A stretch of DNA of 64,000 bases from JAAFIW01 sp031414805 (GTDB lineage Bacteria; Pseudomonadota; Gammaproteobacteria; Burkholderiales; Burkholderiaceae_C). A program made the translations under genes and the position numbers. Positions 25,852 to 34,976 of the stretch are shown here, piece after piece. Each line of letters begins with the position of its first letter. The stretch's first letter is position 1. Below the pieces are notes generated by a model. The model was not told the DNA's origin and ran no database searches. It saw nothing but the letters and a program-made list of their open reading frames with translations. The DNA lies in the NCBI GenBank assembly GCA_031414805.1, contig JANOQJ010000059.1, forward strand, positions 1 through 64,000, read 5' to 3'.

Positions 25852-26701
25852 GGCGGACCTTTTCTGCGCGCGCCATGCATGCCGCAATGCCGCCGCACAC
25901 CAGCGCGAGCACCACCAGCCCCAGCAGGTCGTGCCACGCTCCACGCAGTCCGTGACCTGCCGCTTCAAACGCCACCAGCACGGTGTTGCGCATCACGTTG
26001 CCCAGCAACACCAGCGCACCCACGGCGGGCACGCGGGTAAAAAATGCCCGGTTGCTGCGACCAACATACAGCGCCACCACACAGGCGCTGAAGTAGCCCA
26101 GCCACACCATTTGTACGCCCGAGCAGGGCGCGTCCACCAGGATCAGCTGGCCGTTGACTTGCAAGCTGGCCCCTGCGCGCTCGACGTTGAAATGGCTGTG
26201 CAGCAACCAACCACTGGCTTGCGCCGTCAACACCCGCAACGGGTAGCCCAGGTAAAACTGCAGCGAGGCCAACAGCGGCAAAGACAGCACGGCCAGCACC
26301 AGCACCGGCCCGCTGGCCACCCCTTGAGGCAAAAAGGCAATCAGACAGGCCGCCAGCGACAACACGCCGAGCAAGCCCACCAGCAGCGCAGGCAGTTGCC
26401 CCTGGAGTGGCCCCTGTAGAGCCGTCACCCACAGCGCCCCCAAGAGGGCCGCAGCCAGCCAACCCAGGCGCGGCGAGGCGCGCAGGCGTTTGCGATGGGC
26501 AAAGGCAACCGCCGCCAAAGCAGCGACCGCCAGCAGACCCAGCGGATCGTCCGAGCCATCCATCAGGCGCTGGGTCATCCACCACCAGCAGGGCCACAAG
26601 GCCAGGGCGAGCAAGGCAGGCCACAGCGCGGTGGGCGCGGTGTCCAGCCGCACCGCCCAGCGCACAGCGTGCGGGTGTTTCAAGAGTTGGGGGAGGGTCA
26701 T
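25844..26701 (-). CDS. Exosortase family integral membrane transpeptidase
   Basis: A 285-residue protein with about eight membrane spans. The exosortase catalytic residues are all visible: Cys193 in DAPCSGVQMVWLG, Arg238 in LLGNVMRNT and His257 in AWHDLLG. The arginine in FFTRVPAVG precedes the second as in other members. Exosortases cleave C-terminal PEP-CTERM-like sorting tags. The ATG at 26701 follows AGGAAA; the longer frame would begin in the upstream repeat region. The VIT-VWA protein directly upstream ends with a matching signal and is the likely substrate. The subfamily cannot be assigned by eye. Confidence 0.85.
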   Translation of the reverse strand: MTLPQLLKHPHAVRWAVRLDTAPTALWPALLALALWPCWWWMTQRLMDGSDDPLGLLAVAALAAVAFAHRKRLRASPRLGWLAAALLGALWVTALQGPLQGQLPALLVGLLGVLSLAACLIAFLPQGVASGPVLVLAVLSLPLLASLQFYLGYPLRVLTAQASGWLLHSHFNVERAGASLQVNGQLILVDAPCSGVQMVWLGYFSACVVALYVGRSNRAFFTRVPAVGALVLLGNVMRNTVLVAFEAAGHGLRGAWHDLLGLVVLALVCGGIAACMARAEKVRHV

Positions 26702-26711
26702 GGTGTTTCCT

Positions 26712-26900
26712 GATGACTTGCCGCTGCGCGGCACATGATCCCGTCGCGTTGCGACAGGGATGACAAATGACGAATGCATGGGGTCAATGACCTGCCGCTG
26801 TCCGACAGATGACCCCGCGTTGCGGCTGGGATGACAGATGACGAAGACATAGAGGGTTGCGCCGTGACAGTCATCTGTCATCAACGCCGCAGGCGAGGTC
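26712..26900. repeat. Imperfect tandem and inverted repeats between exosortase and VIT-VWA genes
   Basis: Two copies of a 63-67 base unit lie at about 26714-26780 and 26788-26850. Each begins TGACYTGCCGCTG and ends with GATGACARATGACGAA. A third partial copy in the opposite direction (TGACAGTCATCTGTCATCA, 26865-26883) lies next to the VIT-VWA stop. The stretch has no gene and could fold into RNA hairpins separating the two genes. Confidence 0.6.
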
Positions 26901-26913
26901 ATCCCGTCATCCC

Positions 26914-28971
26914 CTAATCAAGGCTGCGCTGACGCCGCCGACGACGCGCCAGCATGGCCAGCACCGACAACATCACCAGCACCGCCCCCAGCTCTTCGGG
27001 CTCGGGCGTGCTGGGCACTTCACCGCCTACGGCCAGATTGCTCACGCCTTGTGGCAGCGGCACGGGTTGGTTCACGGCGGGGGTGTCGGCTGCCTGCGGG
27101 TTGCGCACCACCTGGTCCACCGCCAGAAAGCTGGTGTATTGCGTGAGCAGGTTGTATTGCAGGCCCAGCTCGGTGATCGCTTTGCGCTGGCTGCTGCCGC
27201 CTTCCAGCGACTCCTGGTCGGACAGGTCGGCAATGCGGTGGCGTGCCCAGAGGTAGCGCAAGGCCGAGGTGTTCTGCGTGTTGTGCAGGGTCAGGTGATT
27301 GGGGATCTGCACCGTCTGGCTGTACGGCCCGCTGGCGCTGCGGCCTTGCACCACCAACTGGCCGCCCGCATTGCCTCGCCACTTGCCAAACACCAGCACC
27401 GGCCGCTCGGCCAGTACATCGGGCAAGGCCAGGGGTTGCACGTCATACACGTCCAGCCCTTCAAAACGCGCCGTCACACCGGTGAGCACCGGCGCTTCCA
27501 CCATCTGGCGAAACAGGCGGGCTTTCTCCGCCGCCTGATCGGCATGCGTGATGACAAACGGCTCGCCCATGCCCGCGCGGGCCAGGCCCTCAATCAAGTG
27601 GCGGTTCACCGAGCTGCCAATGCCAAACGCAAACACATTGGCCTGGCTCAGGTTTTGGCGCACCAGGGCAAAGGCATCGCGCTCAACCGCGACGTATCCA
27701 TCGGTCACCACCACCACGGTGCGCGAGGTGTCTGCCGCTTTGGGCGTGGCGTAAACGCGGCGTAACGCAGGCATCAGCTCGGTGCTGCCGCCACCGCCCA
27801 TCTGGTCAATGGTGTTCAGCGCTTCCTGGATGTTGGCGGGTGTGGCGGGCACCGATTGGGGCGACAGGAAACGGTTGCTGCCAGAAAACAGCAAGACATT
27901 GAAGTGGTCGCTGGTTTTCAGACCGCCAATCAGCTCGCGCAGCATGCCCTTGGCGGTGTCCAGCGGAAAGCCGTGCATGGAGCCCGAAATGTCCACCACA
28001 AAGATGTACTCGCGCGGCGTGATCTGCTGGGCACTCACGCGTTGGGGCGGCTGCACCATGGCGAGAAAGAAGTTTTCGTGGCTGCCCTGGTAGAGCATCA
28101 CGCCGGAGGCCACGCGGTCACTGGTCAGGCGGTAATCCAGGATGAAATCGCGGTTCGAGGCAACGGAGTCATTGGGTTTGCGCAAGGTGACCGTCGCGCG
28201 GGGAGCACCTGCCGCTTCTTGCTGCACGGCAATCTCATGCGACGGCGACAACAGGTTTTTGATGCCCAGCGGCGTGGCCAGCGACACCTGCATGTCAAAC
28301 GTGGCGGGCGAGGCCTGGCCCTGGGGCATCAAGAGCGGTTGCTTCAAGGGCGAAGTCGCCGTCGGGCTGTTGTAGCGTGGCCCCACCACCGTGGGAAACA
28401 CAAACTGGTAATGCCCAGCCTGCGGCACCAGCAGCTCGGTGTAGCGCATCTGCACCTTTACCTCGTCGCCCGGCATGATGTTTGCCACGTTCATCTGAAA
28501 CACATTGGGGCGCTGTTGGCTGAGCAGCGCAGCGGTTTTGCCCGCTTGTTTGGCGCTGTCAAATTCCGCCTGCGCCTGTGCTTTTTCGCGGATTTGTGCG
28601 GTGAGCACCCGCTGGGCCAGCTGCACCTGCATGGCATACACCGCCGCGCGGGCGGAGCCGGGAAAAATGTACTGCGCCTCGATGGGCCGCTGGCCCTGGT
28701 TTTTGTAGGTCTGCGTGACCGTGACATCGGCAATCACGCCGCTGATATTGACTTGCACCTGGGTCGATTTGAGCGGCAAGGCATCAACGCTCGGGTCACC
28801 GCCGGGGACAAAGAAGTACGGACTTTCGGTTTTGGCGCGTGGCTGGGCGTCGGGGTCGGTGATTTGGGCTTGCGCAGTGAGCGCCCCAAGAAAAAGACTG
28901 ATGAAGGCGACGGTCACGGCTCGCCAGAGACGCGCGACAGGCGAGGGCAAAAAGACAAGGCTGATGAACAT
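26914..28971 (-). CDS. VIT and von Willebrand factor A domain protein with PEP-type exosortase tail
   Basis: A 685-residue exported protein. After a signal sequence (LWRAVTVAFISLFLGALTAQAQ) comes a VIT domain (about 65-195, with VTVTQTYKNQGQRPIEAQYIF), then a VWA domain at about 322-490 with the metal-site motif DISGS at 327-331 and TDGY further on. The C-terminus is STPEPEE, a hydrophobic stretch LGAVLVMLSVLAML, and ARRRRRQRS: the architecture of a PEP-CTERM sorting signal. The ATG at 28971 follows GGAG. It is the first gene of a three-gene set with the exosortase and EpsI-like genes. It is probably anchored or processed at the outer surface and may bind a partner protein through the metal site. 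Confidence 0.85.
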   Translation of the reverse strand: MFISLVFLPSPVARLWRAVTVAFISLFLGALTAQAQITDPDAQPRAKTESPYFFVPGGDPSVDALPLKSTQVQVNISGVIADVTVTQTYKNQGQRPIEAQYIFPGSARAAVYAMQVQLAQRVLTAQIREKAQAQAEFDSAKQAGKTAALLSQQRPNVFQMNVANIMPGDEVKVQMRYTELLVPQAGHYQFVFPTVVGPRYNSPTATSPLKQPLLMPQGQASPATFDMQVSLATPLGIKNLLSPSHEIAVQQEAAGAPRATVTLRKPNDSVASNRDFILDYRLTSDRVASGVMLYQGSHENFFLAMVQPPQRVSAQQITPREYIFVVDISGSMHGFPLDTAKGMLRELIGGLKTSDHFNVLLFSGSNRFLSPQSVPATPANIQEALNTIDQMGGGGSTELMPALRRVYATPKAADTSRTVVVVTDGYVAVERDAFALVRQNLSQANVFAFGIGSSVNRHLIEGLARAGMGEPFVITHADQAAEKARLFRQMVEAPVLTGVTARFEGLDVYDVQPLALPDVLAERPVLVFGKWRGNAGGQLVVQGRSASGPYSQTVQIPNHLTLHNTQNTSALRYLWARHRIADLSDQESLEGGSSQRKAITELGLQYNLLTQYTSFLAVDQVVRNPQAADTPAVNQPVPLPQGVSNLAVGGEVPSTPEPEELGAVLVMLSVLAMLARRRRRQRSLD

Positions 28972-29156
28972 GACAGCTCCGGTTGGGTGGTGAGCCCAGA
29001 GCGTCCCAGCCGATGCAGAAGGCGGTTTGAAGCCTTTGTGCGGTTTGGGTGAAGTGGACGGGAAACACACTCCCAGTAACCAATCGTTGGTGTCGCAAAC
29101 TCAGGCTAGCATCCGCAGCAAGTATCAGCAATGCGCCTCTTTTAAAGGAATTAAAA

Positions 29157-29948
29157 ATGTCAATTACGCCCGTCGATATTGCAGGCGCAATGTCAAAAAT
29201 GGGATGGCCCGTGGCAGCCGCATTGATGAACCGATGGGCAAATTCAGCTGCATGGACAATGCCAGATGCAGTCAAACTCGGATCAATAAACCCGGCGACA
29301 TTGCCTGCTTCTCAATTCGACGATGTAATCGTCAAGATGAGTTGGCTTTTAAGGTTTTCTCGCGCCAAAACCGCTTACGACAATGTCGTTGCTAATGCAC
29401 TGAACGGCCCCGCTATTGTTGTGCTGAAAGAGCGCTTGGCCAGCGCAGGGTGGAAATCAGGCCCCTTTCCGCTGGGCAATACCAGTATGGATGCGCGTAC
29501 GCTGGAGCGAGCATGTCAAACAAATATTGTTGGGTTGGGCAGCCTGACTGATACCGTCGATGAATTTTATGGTGCCATTGGCAAGGCCTCTTTTAAAGTT
29601 GCAGTGGTGGGTAGCGTGGCAGTAAACGGTAAACAACATGTATTTAATATTAATAAGCTAGGCGTCTATTTGCGCGACACCTATGATTTCAACGACTTTC
29701 AACCACTGGGTGTTTGGAACAAGCAGCGTTGCTTGAGCAAAGCCGAGGTTGCAGCTTTCATCGCAGAAAAAGCAGCTCGACTGGCCACCCCGGCGTTACG
29801 GCTATTGCCCGAAATTTATGCCGGTTTTGAAGAGGTGGGCAACAGCGACATACGCGCGTGGCGAACGCAGTCTGGCAAAGGTGGCGACTTTGTTATTTAT
29901 TCAGACGTTGCGTGGATTAATTCGCCCACACCGCAAATCACGTTATGA
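29157..29948 (+). CDS. Uncharacterised protein, possibly DUF6402 family
   Basis: A 263-residue soluble protein with no signal peptide. Segments such as AVVGSVAVNGKQHVFNINKL, VYLRDTYDFNDFQPLGVWNK and DIRAWRTQSGKGGDFVIYSD resemble a family I remember as DUF6402, often found near type VI secretion or toxin genes; this match is from memory and not certain. The ATG at 29157 follows AAAGGAA. The DNA is visibly richer in A and T than its neighbours, suggesting transfer. It overlaps the next gene by four bases. I see no catalytic motif. Confidence 0.6.
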   Translation: MSITPVDIAGAMSKMGWPVAAALMNRWANSAAWTMPDAVKLGSINPATLPASQFDDVIVKMSWLLRFSRAKTAYDNVVANALNGPAIVVLKERLASAGWKSGPFPLGNTSMDARTLERACQTNIVGLGSLTDTVDEFYGAIGKASFKVAVVGSVAVNGKQHVFNINKLGVYLRDTYDFNDFQPLGVWNKQRCLSKAEVAAFIAEKAARLATPALRLLPEIYAGFEEVGNSDIRAWRTQSGKGGDFVIYSDVAWINSPTPQITL

Positions 29949-30325
29949 AAACGCGGCGCCGCATCATCACGTTTTCGGCAATCGTTTTGGTGCTGATAGT
30001 GATGATTGGTCTATTAGCACCTAAATTCGTATGCCAAAGCGAGCCTGCGGACGGGAATGCATGTGTCACGCAAGTTAGTCCTCAGGGATCGTATCGAGTG
30101 GACATCTGTAAACCCGCTCTGCCATATTTCTCGCTCAGTCAAGAGATGCCGCGATGCGTTCGATTTTTCGATCAGCGTACGCAAAAGATATTGGGCAAAA
30201 GCGACATGGTTGATATGGCCGGACGTGGCGAAGTATTTTGGCCAACGGCAGAACGGCAGTCAATTTTGGTGGGCGGCGGTGATAACGCACCCGAAATGAA
30301 AGTAGAGAAGTTGGATGGCCAGTAG
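29945..30325 (+). CDS. Small single-span membrane protein of unknown function
   Basis: A 126-residue protein with one N-terminal membrane segment (IITFSAIVLVLIVMIGLLA) and a small exported domain holding four cysteines (KFVCQ, NACVTQ, DICKPA, PRCVRF). Translation is coupled to the preceding gene by an ATGA overlap, so the two form a pair. A cytoplasmic partner plus a small exported or anchored partner would fit an effector and immunity arrangement, but nothing in the sequence proves this. No family is recognised. Confidence 0.6.
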   Translation: MKTRRRIITFSAIVLVLIVMIGLLAPKFVCQSEPADGNACVTQVSPQGSYRVDICKPALPYFSLSQEMPRCVRFFDQRTQKILGKSDMVDMAGRGEVFWPTAERQSILVGGGDNAPEMKVEKLDGQ

Positions 30326-30379
30326 GCTTGTTTATGTGTTCGCTAGCGACCGCCGAAGTCACTAAAAATAAAGGCTTTT

Positions 30380-30431
30380 TGACCTCTAGCCCTTATAAAT
30401 ACTGCTCAAGCAGCTATAAATTTAATAGCGA
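30380..30431 (-). repeat. Dispersed intergenic repeat, copy 2
   Basis: Read on the minus strand it is CGCTATTAAATTTATAGCTG and then CTTGAGCAGTATTTATAAGG followed by GCTAGAGGTCA. This is one of the fullest copies and shows the outer part of the unit well. It lies between the small membrane protein gene and creC. Confidence 0.85.
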
Positions 30432-30437
30432 AAATCC

Positions 30438-31889
30438 TCACCCCAACCAACGTGGCAAGCTCAAAGTCGCCTTTGCACCGGGGCCCGATGCGTTATTCAC
30501 CAGCTCAATTCGCCCCCGGTGCAGGCTGGCAATCTCTTTCACAAACGACAAACCCAGGCCGGTGCTTTTCTTTTGGGTGTGGGGTCGGGCCAGCGAATAG
30601 AACTTTTCAAATACCTTGGCTTGCGCATATGCCGGAATGCCTGGCCCCTGGTCTTGTATGTGGATGCGCACCTGGCGCGCGGTGGCCATCAACTCAATGC
30701 GGACCACGCCGCCCGAAGGTGAAAAGTCGACTGCGTTGTCCAGCAGGTTGGCCAGCGCGCGACGTAACAAAAACGGGTCGCCCAGCACCTGCGCAGTGGG
30801 GCTGTCGTCGCCACCGGTCAGCAATTCCAGCGTGATGCTCCGGGCGGCTGCGGCGTCTTGCGCGGCGGCCATTTGCGCTTGCAGCAGCGGTAGCATTGGC
30901 ACCGCTTCGGCCTTGTCCAGCGTGCGGCGGGCTTCCAGGGCGGTCAACTCCATCATGCGGTCGACGATTTCTTGAATGCGCCCAGCCTCGCGGGTGATGT
31001 TGCCCAGAAACCTGGCGCGCTCGGCGGGTGGCATGCCCGCCTCTTGCAGCAACTCCGCCGCGCCGCGAATGGCCGACAGCGGGCTTTTGACCTCGTGCGT
31101 GAGCGTTTGCACGTAGTCGGCCACGTAGTTGCGCCCGGCCAGCGCGTCGCGCAGCTCGGCGTAGGCCGCGTGCAAGGCCCACCTGACGCGCTGGCCCAGA
31201 CGGCCGACTCCCAAACGCCGCTCGGTGCGCAGGTGTTGCAAGTATTCAGTGAGCAGGCCCGAGGGCAGCACCAGCCACAGCGAGACGATGAAGCCCAGCA
31301 GCAGCACAGCGCCCACCGACACCAGGCCCACATAAATGGTTTTCTCGCGCGCCGCCTGCACAAACTGGCCAAAACTCTGGGTCGGCTTGCCTACGCTGAC
31401 GGCCCCAATCACCGCACCCGCCTGCCGCACCGGCGCGGCCACATACATCACGGCCGTGGCTGGGTTGTCTGGTACATCGGGCGTGGTGCGCGCGCCGTAC
31501 TGGCCGCGCAGCGCCAGGTGAATGTCACGCCACTGCGAATAGTCAGCCCCTGTGGCTTGACCCAGCGAGTCATACAAGACACGCCCCGCCCGGTCGGTCA
31601 CCACCAGACGCAGCTCGACGCGGTTTTTGGTGAAACTGAAAATCTGCGCCTCGAATTGCCGGGCATAGACGGCGCGAAACATCGCGTCGACTTTCGCCGT
31701 GTTGATCACACCGCCTTGAACATCCTGCTCCACCAGACTGGCCATGAGCTGGGCCGACTCCACCAGCGAGTCTTCCGCCGCCTCGCGGTAGCGCGGGTCC
31801 AGGTCGCTCAGCACGTTGTTCATCAGCAAGCCGATGCCAGCCAGGTAGCTCAGCAGGACGAGGATGAAGATGCGGTGGCGGCGCGTCAC
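30438..31889 (-). CDS. creC: Sensor histidine kinase CreC
   Basis: A 483-residue inner-membrane kinase. Two membrane segments (IFILVLLSYLAGIGLLMNN near the start and IYVGLVSVGAVLLLGFIVSL at about 190) enclose a periplasmic sensor region. The H-box is LTHEVKSPLSAIRGAAELL, the N-box LLDNAVDFSPSGG, and G-boxes DQGPGIP and KSTGLGLSFVKEI. The start is GTG, overlapping the stop of creB (GTGA). The order creB-creC is that of the known carbon-source-responsive CreBC pair. The inner-membrane protein CreD is not encoded nearby. Confidence 0.88.
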   Translation of the reverse strand: MTRRHRIFILVLLSYLAGIGLLMNNVLSDLDPRYREAAEDSLVESAQLMASLVEQDVQGGVINTAKVDAMFRAVYARQFEAQIFSFTKNRVELRLVVTDRAGRVLYDSLGQATGADYSQWRDIHLALRGQYGARTTPDVPDNPATAVMYVAAPVRQAGAVIGAVSVGKPTQSFGQFVQAAREKTIYVGLVSVGAVLLLGFIVSLWLVLPSGLLTEYLQHLRTERRLGVGRLGQRVRWALHAAYAELRDALAGRNYVADYVQTLTHEVKSPLSAIRGAAELLQEAGMPPAERARFLGNITREAGRIQEIVDRMMELTALEARRTLDKAEAVPMLPLLQAQMAAAQDAAAARSITLELLTGGDDSPTAQVLGDPFLLRRALANLLDNAVDFSPSGGVVRIELMATARQVRIHIQDQGPGIPAYAQAKVFEKFYSLARPHTQKKSTGLGLSFVKEIASLHRGRIELVNNASGPGAKATLSLPRWLG

Positions 31890-32620
31890 GACACAGGCGT
31901 GGAGATGGCGGTAGAGATGGGCCAGTCTTCACTCAGCGCATACCCCGCCCCGCGCGAGGTGCGAATCGGCTCCACCTCGGGCGCCACGGCCTTGAGCTTG
32001 GCGCGCAGGGTTTTCACATGTGCGTCTACCGTGCGGTCAAAGCTGTCGCTGTCGCCGTCCCACACCTGCGAGAGCAGCTCGTCGCGACTGAACACGCGGC
32101 CCGGACGTTGCACCAGCAGGCGCAGCAGGCCGTACTCGTAGCGCGACAGCTCCAGCAAGCTGCCGTAGTAACGAATCTGGCGGCGCGCTTCGTCCAGTTG
32201 CAACGGGCACGTCACCTCGGCCTGAACAGCCGCCGGGCCAGGCCGCGCACTGCGTCGCAGCACCCCGCGCACCCGCGCCACCAGCTCGCGCGGCGAAAAC
32301 GGCTTGGCAATGTAGTCGTCTGCGCCCAGCTCCAGCCCCACCACACGGTCAATCTCGTCGCTGCGGGCGGTCAGGAAAAGCATGGGGGTGGAGGCACCGT
32401 GGGGCAGGGCCTGTAGCTGCTTGAACAGCTCAAAGCCATTCAGATCGGGCAGACCCACATCGAGCAAGACCAGGGCGGGCGGTTGTTGTGCAAAGGCGGC
32501 CAGCGCTGCTTGCGCGGTGCTGCACCACTGCGGCGCAAAGCCGTCAGACGCCAGCGCGTACTGCACTGTGTCGGCAATACCGGGCTCGTCTTCAACCAGG
32601 AGAATTCGCGGCTTGTACAT
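31886..32620 (-). CDS. creB: Response regulator CreB
   Basis: A 244-residue OmpR/PhoB-type regulator. The receiver domain has acidic residues in LVEDEPG and the phosphoacceptor aspartate in LVLLDVGLPDLNG, with the conserved lysine in YIAKPFSPREL. The C-terminal winged helix includes SRYEYGLLRLLVQRPGRVFS and DRTVDAHVKTLRAKL. The ATG at 32620 gives a normal receiver start (MYKPRILLVEDE); the longer frame has no protein-like features. A copy of the dispersed repeat sits directly upstream, between creB and the divergent MFS gene. Confidence 0.88.
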   Translation of the reverse strand: MYKPRILLVEDEPGIADTVQYALASDGFAPQWCSTAQAALAAFAQQPPALVLLDVGLPDLNGFELFKQLQALPHGASTPMLFLTARSDEIDRVVGLELGADDYIAKPFSPRELVARVRGVLRRSARPGPAAVQAEVTCPLQLDEARRQIRYYGSLLELSRYEYGLLRLLVQRPGRVFSRDELLSQVWDGDSDSFDRTVDAHVKTLRAKLKAVAPEVEPIRTSRGAGYALSEDWPISTAISTPVS

Positions 32621-32691
32621 GGTGGGCGATGGTAGCGGGGCGCCTGAATTGGCCGTCCTCCCCCCGGAAAGGCATAAAACCGTATTTTCAT

Positions 32692-32752
32692 GCCAAATTG
32701 GCTTACAGCCCCTGTAGAACCTGCTCAAGCAGCTATACAAATAATAGCGCTA
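32692..32752 (-). repeat. Dispersed intergenic repeat, copy 3
   Basis: Minus-strand copy: GTAGCGCTATTATTTGTATA, then GCTGCTTGAGCAGGTTCTAC, then AGGGGCTGTAAGCCAATTT. It fills the gap between creB and the divergent MFS gene and so lies in the promoter region of both. Confidence 0.85.
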
Positions 32753-32762
32753 CCATGCCCTC

Positions 32763-33977
32763 ATGCATACCCCCCAACCCAAGCTGACCCACCTCCTGGC
32801 CCTGGCCGCCGCCTTGTCGCTGGGCGCTGCCGTCTCGCTGGGCATCACCCGGTTTGCTTATGGCCTGCTGCTGCCCACCATGCGGCTGGACTTGGGCTGG
32901 AGTTACACCCTGGCCGGGGCCATGAACACTGCCAATGCGCTGGGCTATCTGCTGGGCGCGCTGGCCACGCCATGGCTTTTAAAGCGCCACTCGCCGGTGC
33001 GCCTGCTGGTGGCAGGCAGCTTGGCGGCCAGCGTATTCATGGCGGGCAGCGGTTTTTTTGTGGATGCGCCCTCGCTGCTGGCGCAACGCCTGTTGGCCGG
33101 TGTGGCCAGTGCGCTGGTTTTCATTTCCGGCGGCTTGCTGGCAGCGCGGCTGGGCGCGCTGGCACCGCAGCGCATGGGCTTGCTGCTGGGTTTGTATTAC
33201 GGCGGCACGGGGTTGGGCATCACGCTGTCCGCCGTGCTGGTGCCTGCGATGCTGCAGGCGGCGCACGACGTGCCCCATGGTTGGACCTGGGCCTGGTGGG
33301 CACTGGCCGCGGCCTGCGTGGTGGCCACCGGTGTGCTGGCCTGGGTGGGGCAGCGCTTGCAGGCGCTAACTGCGCCCGCGCCCGCCGCCGTGCAGGCGGC
33401 CGCGCATCGCGTGTTCGCCTGGCGCGACTTTGCGCCGGGCCTGGCGGGCTACACCTTGTTTGGTGTGGGCTACATCGGCTACATGACGTTTGTGGTGGCG
33501 CTGCTGCGCGAACAGGGCGCAGCGCCCGCCGCCATCACCTGGTTTTATGCATTGCTGGGCGTGGCGGTAATGGCTTCTTCGCGCCTGTGGGCGGGTCTGC
33601 TGGACCGCTTCAAGGGCGGGCAGGCGCTGGCCATCTTGAATGCGCTGCTGGGCTGCGCCACGGTGTTGCCCGCACTCACGGCGGCCTGGCCACTGGTGCT
33701 GCTGTCGGGCTTGCTGTTCGGTTCGGTGTTTTTGTCAGTGGTGGCCAGCACCACAGCGCTGGTGCGCCACAACCTGCCGCCCAGTCAGTGGGCCGCCGGC
33801 ATCAGCGCTTTCACCATTGTGTTTGCCGCCGGGCAAATCGTGGGGCCCACCGTGGTCGGGTGGATTGCTGATGGGACTGGCGGACTGGCTGGCTTGCAGC
33901 GAGGTTTGATTTTTTCAGCGCTGGCCTTGTGGCTGGGGGCCTCGGTGGCAACGCGGCAGCGGGCACTACCCAAATAA
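32763..33977 (+). CDS. MFS transporter, YbfB/YjiJ type
   Basis: A 404-residue protein with 12 predicted membrane spans. The start LALAAALSLGAAVSLGITRF AYGLLLPTM is typical of the YbfB/YjiJ group of the major facilitator superfamily, as is the WSYTLAGAMNTANALGYLLG helix that follows. Substrates of this group are generally unknown. The ATG lies 12 bases after a dispersed repeat copy, leaving almost no room for a promoter other than within the repeat. The next gene on this strand is absent, so it is a single-gene unit. Confidence 0.85.
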   Translation: MHTPQPKLTHLLALAAALSLGAAVSLGITRFAYGLLLPTMRLDLGWSYTLAGAMNTANALGYLLGALATPWLLKRHSPVRLLVAGSLAASVFMAGSGFFVDAPSLLAQRLLAGVASALVFISGGLLAARLGALAPQRMGLLLGLYYGGTGLGITLSAVLVPAMLQAAHDVPHGWTWAWWALAAACVVATGVLAWVGQRLQALTAPAPAAVQAAAHRVFAWRDFAPGLAGYTLFGVGYIGYMTFVVALLREQGAAPAAITWFYALLGVAVMASSRLWAGLLDRFKGGQALAILNALLGCATVLPALTAAWPLVLLSGLLFGSVFLSVVASTTALVRHNLPPSQWAAGISAFTIVFAAGQIVGPTVVGWIADGTGGLAGLQRGLIFSALALWLGASVATRQRALPK

Positions 33978-34034
33978 ACTATCCAAATGAAAAGCGCGGC
34001 CAGTGGCCGCGCTGGATCTACCGCCTAGGGATTT

Positions 34035-34976
34035 TTAAGCGTCGTTTTGCTGAATCCCACCCAGCACCCAACCCTGGCCGCCTTGGCGCGGCTTGGTCAT
34101 GTGCCAGATTTCGTCGAACGACTCATCGTTGCGGGCAATTTCGTCGCGAATAAAGCCGGTAAAGCGCACGCTCACCACATAGCGGTCAGCCTCTTCTGCC
34201 ACTTCAATCACCTGGGCTTGAATGTTGACCACCTCGCTTTTCTGAGCAGCGGTTCCGCGGTCAGACAACTCCATTTTGAGTTCGGCAAACATCTCGGGCG
34301 TGGTGAACTGACGGATGTCGTCCAGGTTGCCCGCGTCGTTGGCCGCTTGCAGGCGGATGAAGTTGACCTTGGCATTGCGCTCGAAGCCTGCGGTGTCAAA
34401 GTCAGCGGGGATGCGGCTGACACCCGACACGCCGGCACCAACGCCAGATCCAATACCCGAACCAATCAGGCTACCGCCCATTGGTGTTGCTGTTTTGAAT
34501 GCGTTTGCTGATGAATCGACACGGCTTGCGTAGTCTCCTTGACCTGCATTGGCGTGGGCGTAGTTCATGCCGCCTGCACCGGCACCCGAGGCATGGGCCT
34601 GGGCGGCGGCGCGCTTGCGCATGAAGAAGCCAATGGCCACCATCACGACCACGACCAACAGCCCGATCATCATCATGGACGCCAACTCGTCACCAAAACC
34701 CAGGTGAGAAGCCAGTGCCGCCAAACCCAGGCCTGCGGCCAGTCCCGCCAAAGGGCCCATCCACGAACGCTTGGGTGCAGCCGCTGCGGCACCTGCTGCG
34801 CCAGCGGCCGGCGCGGCAGCTGACTGCGCTGGCGCTGCTGGTGCTTTGTCAACGGCCTGGCGCTGCGTTCCCATGGACTTGCCGGACCCCACACGTTTGG
34901 CGGCTTCGGCATTCATCGCGAATGTGCCCAGGCCCAGGGTAAAAACGATGGCGAGCATCGAAAGCAGTTTTTTCAT
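34035..34976 (-). CDS. Tim44-like domain protein with membrane anchor
   Basis: A 313-residue protein. A signal sequence (MKKLLSMLAIVFTLGLGTFA) is followed by a low-complexity Ala/Pro linker, a membrane segment (LASMMMIGLLVVVVMVAIGFFM), a Gly/Ala-rich stretch, and a C-terminal Tim44-like domain of about 150 residues (FIRLQAANDAGNLDDIRQFT to the end). The ATG at 34976 follows GGAGA. Bacterial Tim44-like proteins of this architecture are common in Burkholderiales and have no settled role; a part in membrane protein handling is only suggested by the fold. Confidence 0.8.
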   Translation of the reverse strand: MKKLLSMLAIVFTLGLGTFAMNAEAAKRVGSGKSMGTQRQAVDKAPAAPAQSAAAPAAGAAGAAAAAPKRSWMGPLAGLAAGLGLAALASHLGFGDELASMMMIGLLVVVVMVAIGFFMRKRAAAQAHASGAGAGGMNYAHANAGQGDYASRVDSSANAFKTATPMGGSLIGSGIGSGVGAGVSGVSRIPADFDTAGFERNAKVNFIRLQAANDAGNLDDIRQFTTPEMFAELKMELSDRGTAAQKSEVVNIQAQVIEVAEEADRYVVSVRFTGFIRDEIARNDESFDEIWHMTKPRQGGQGWVLGGIQQNDA

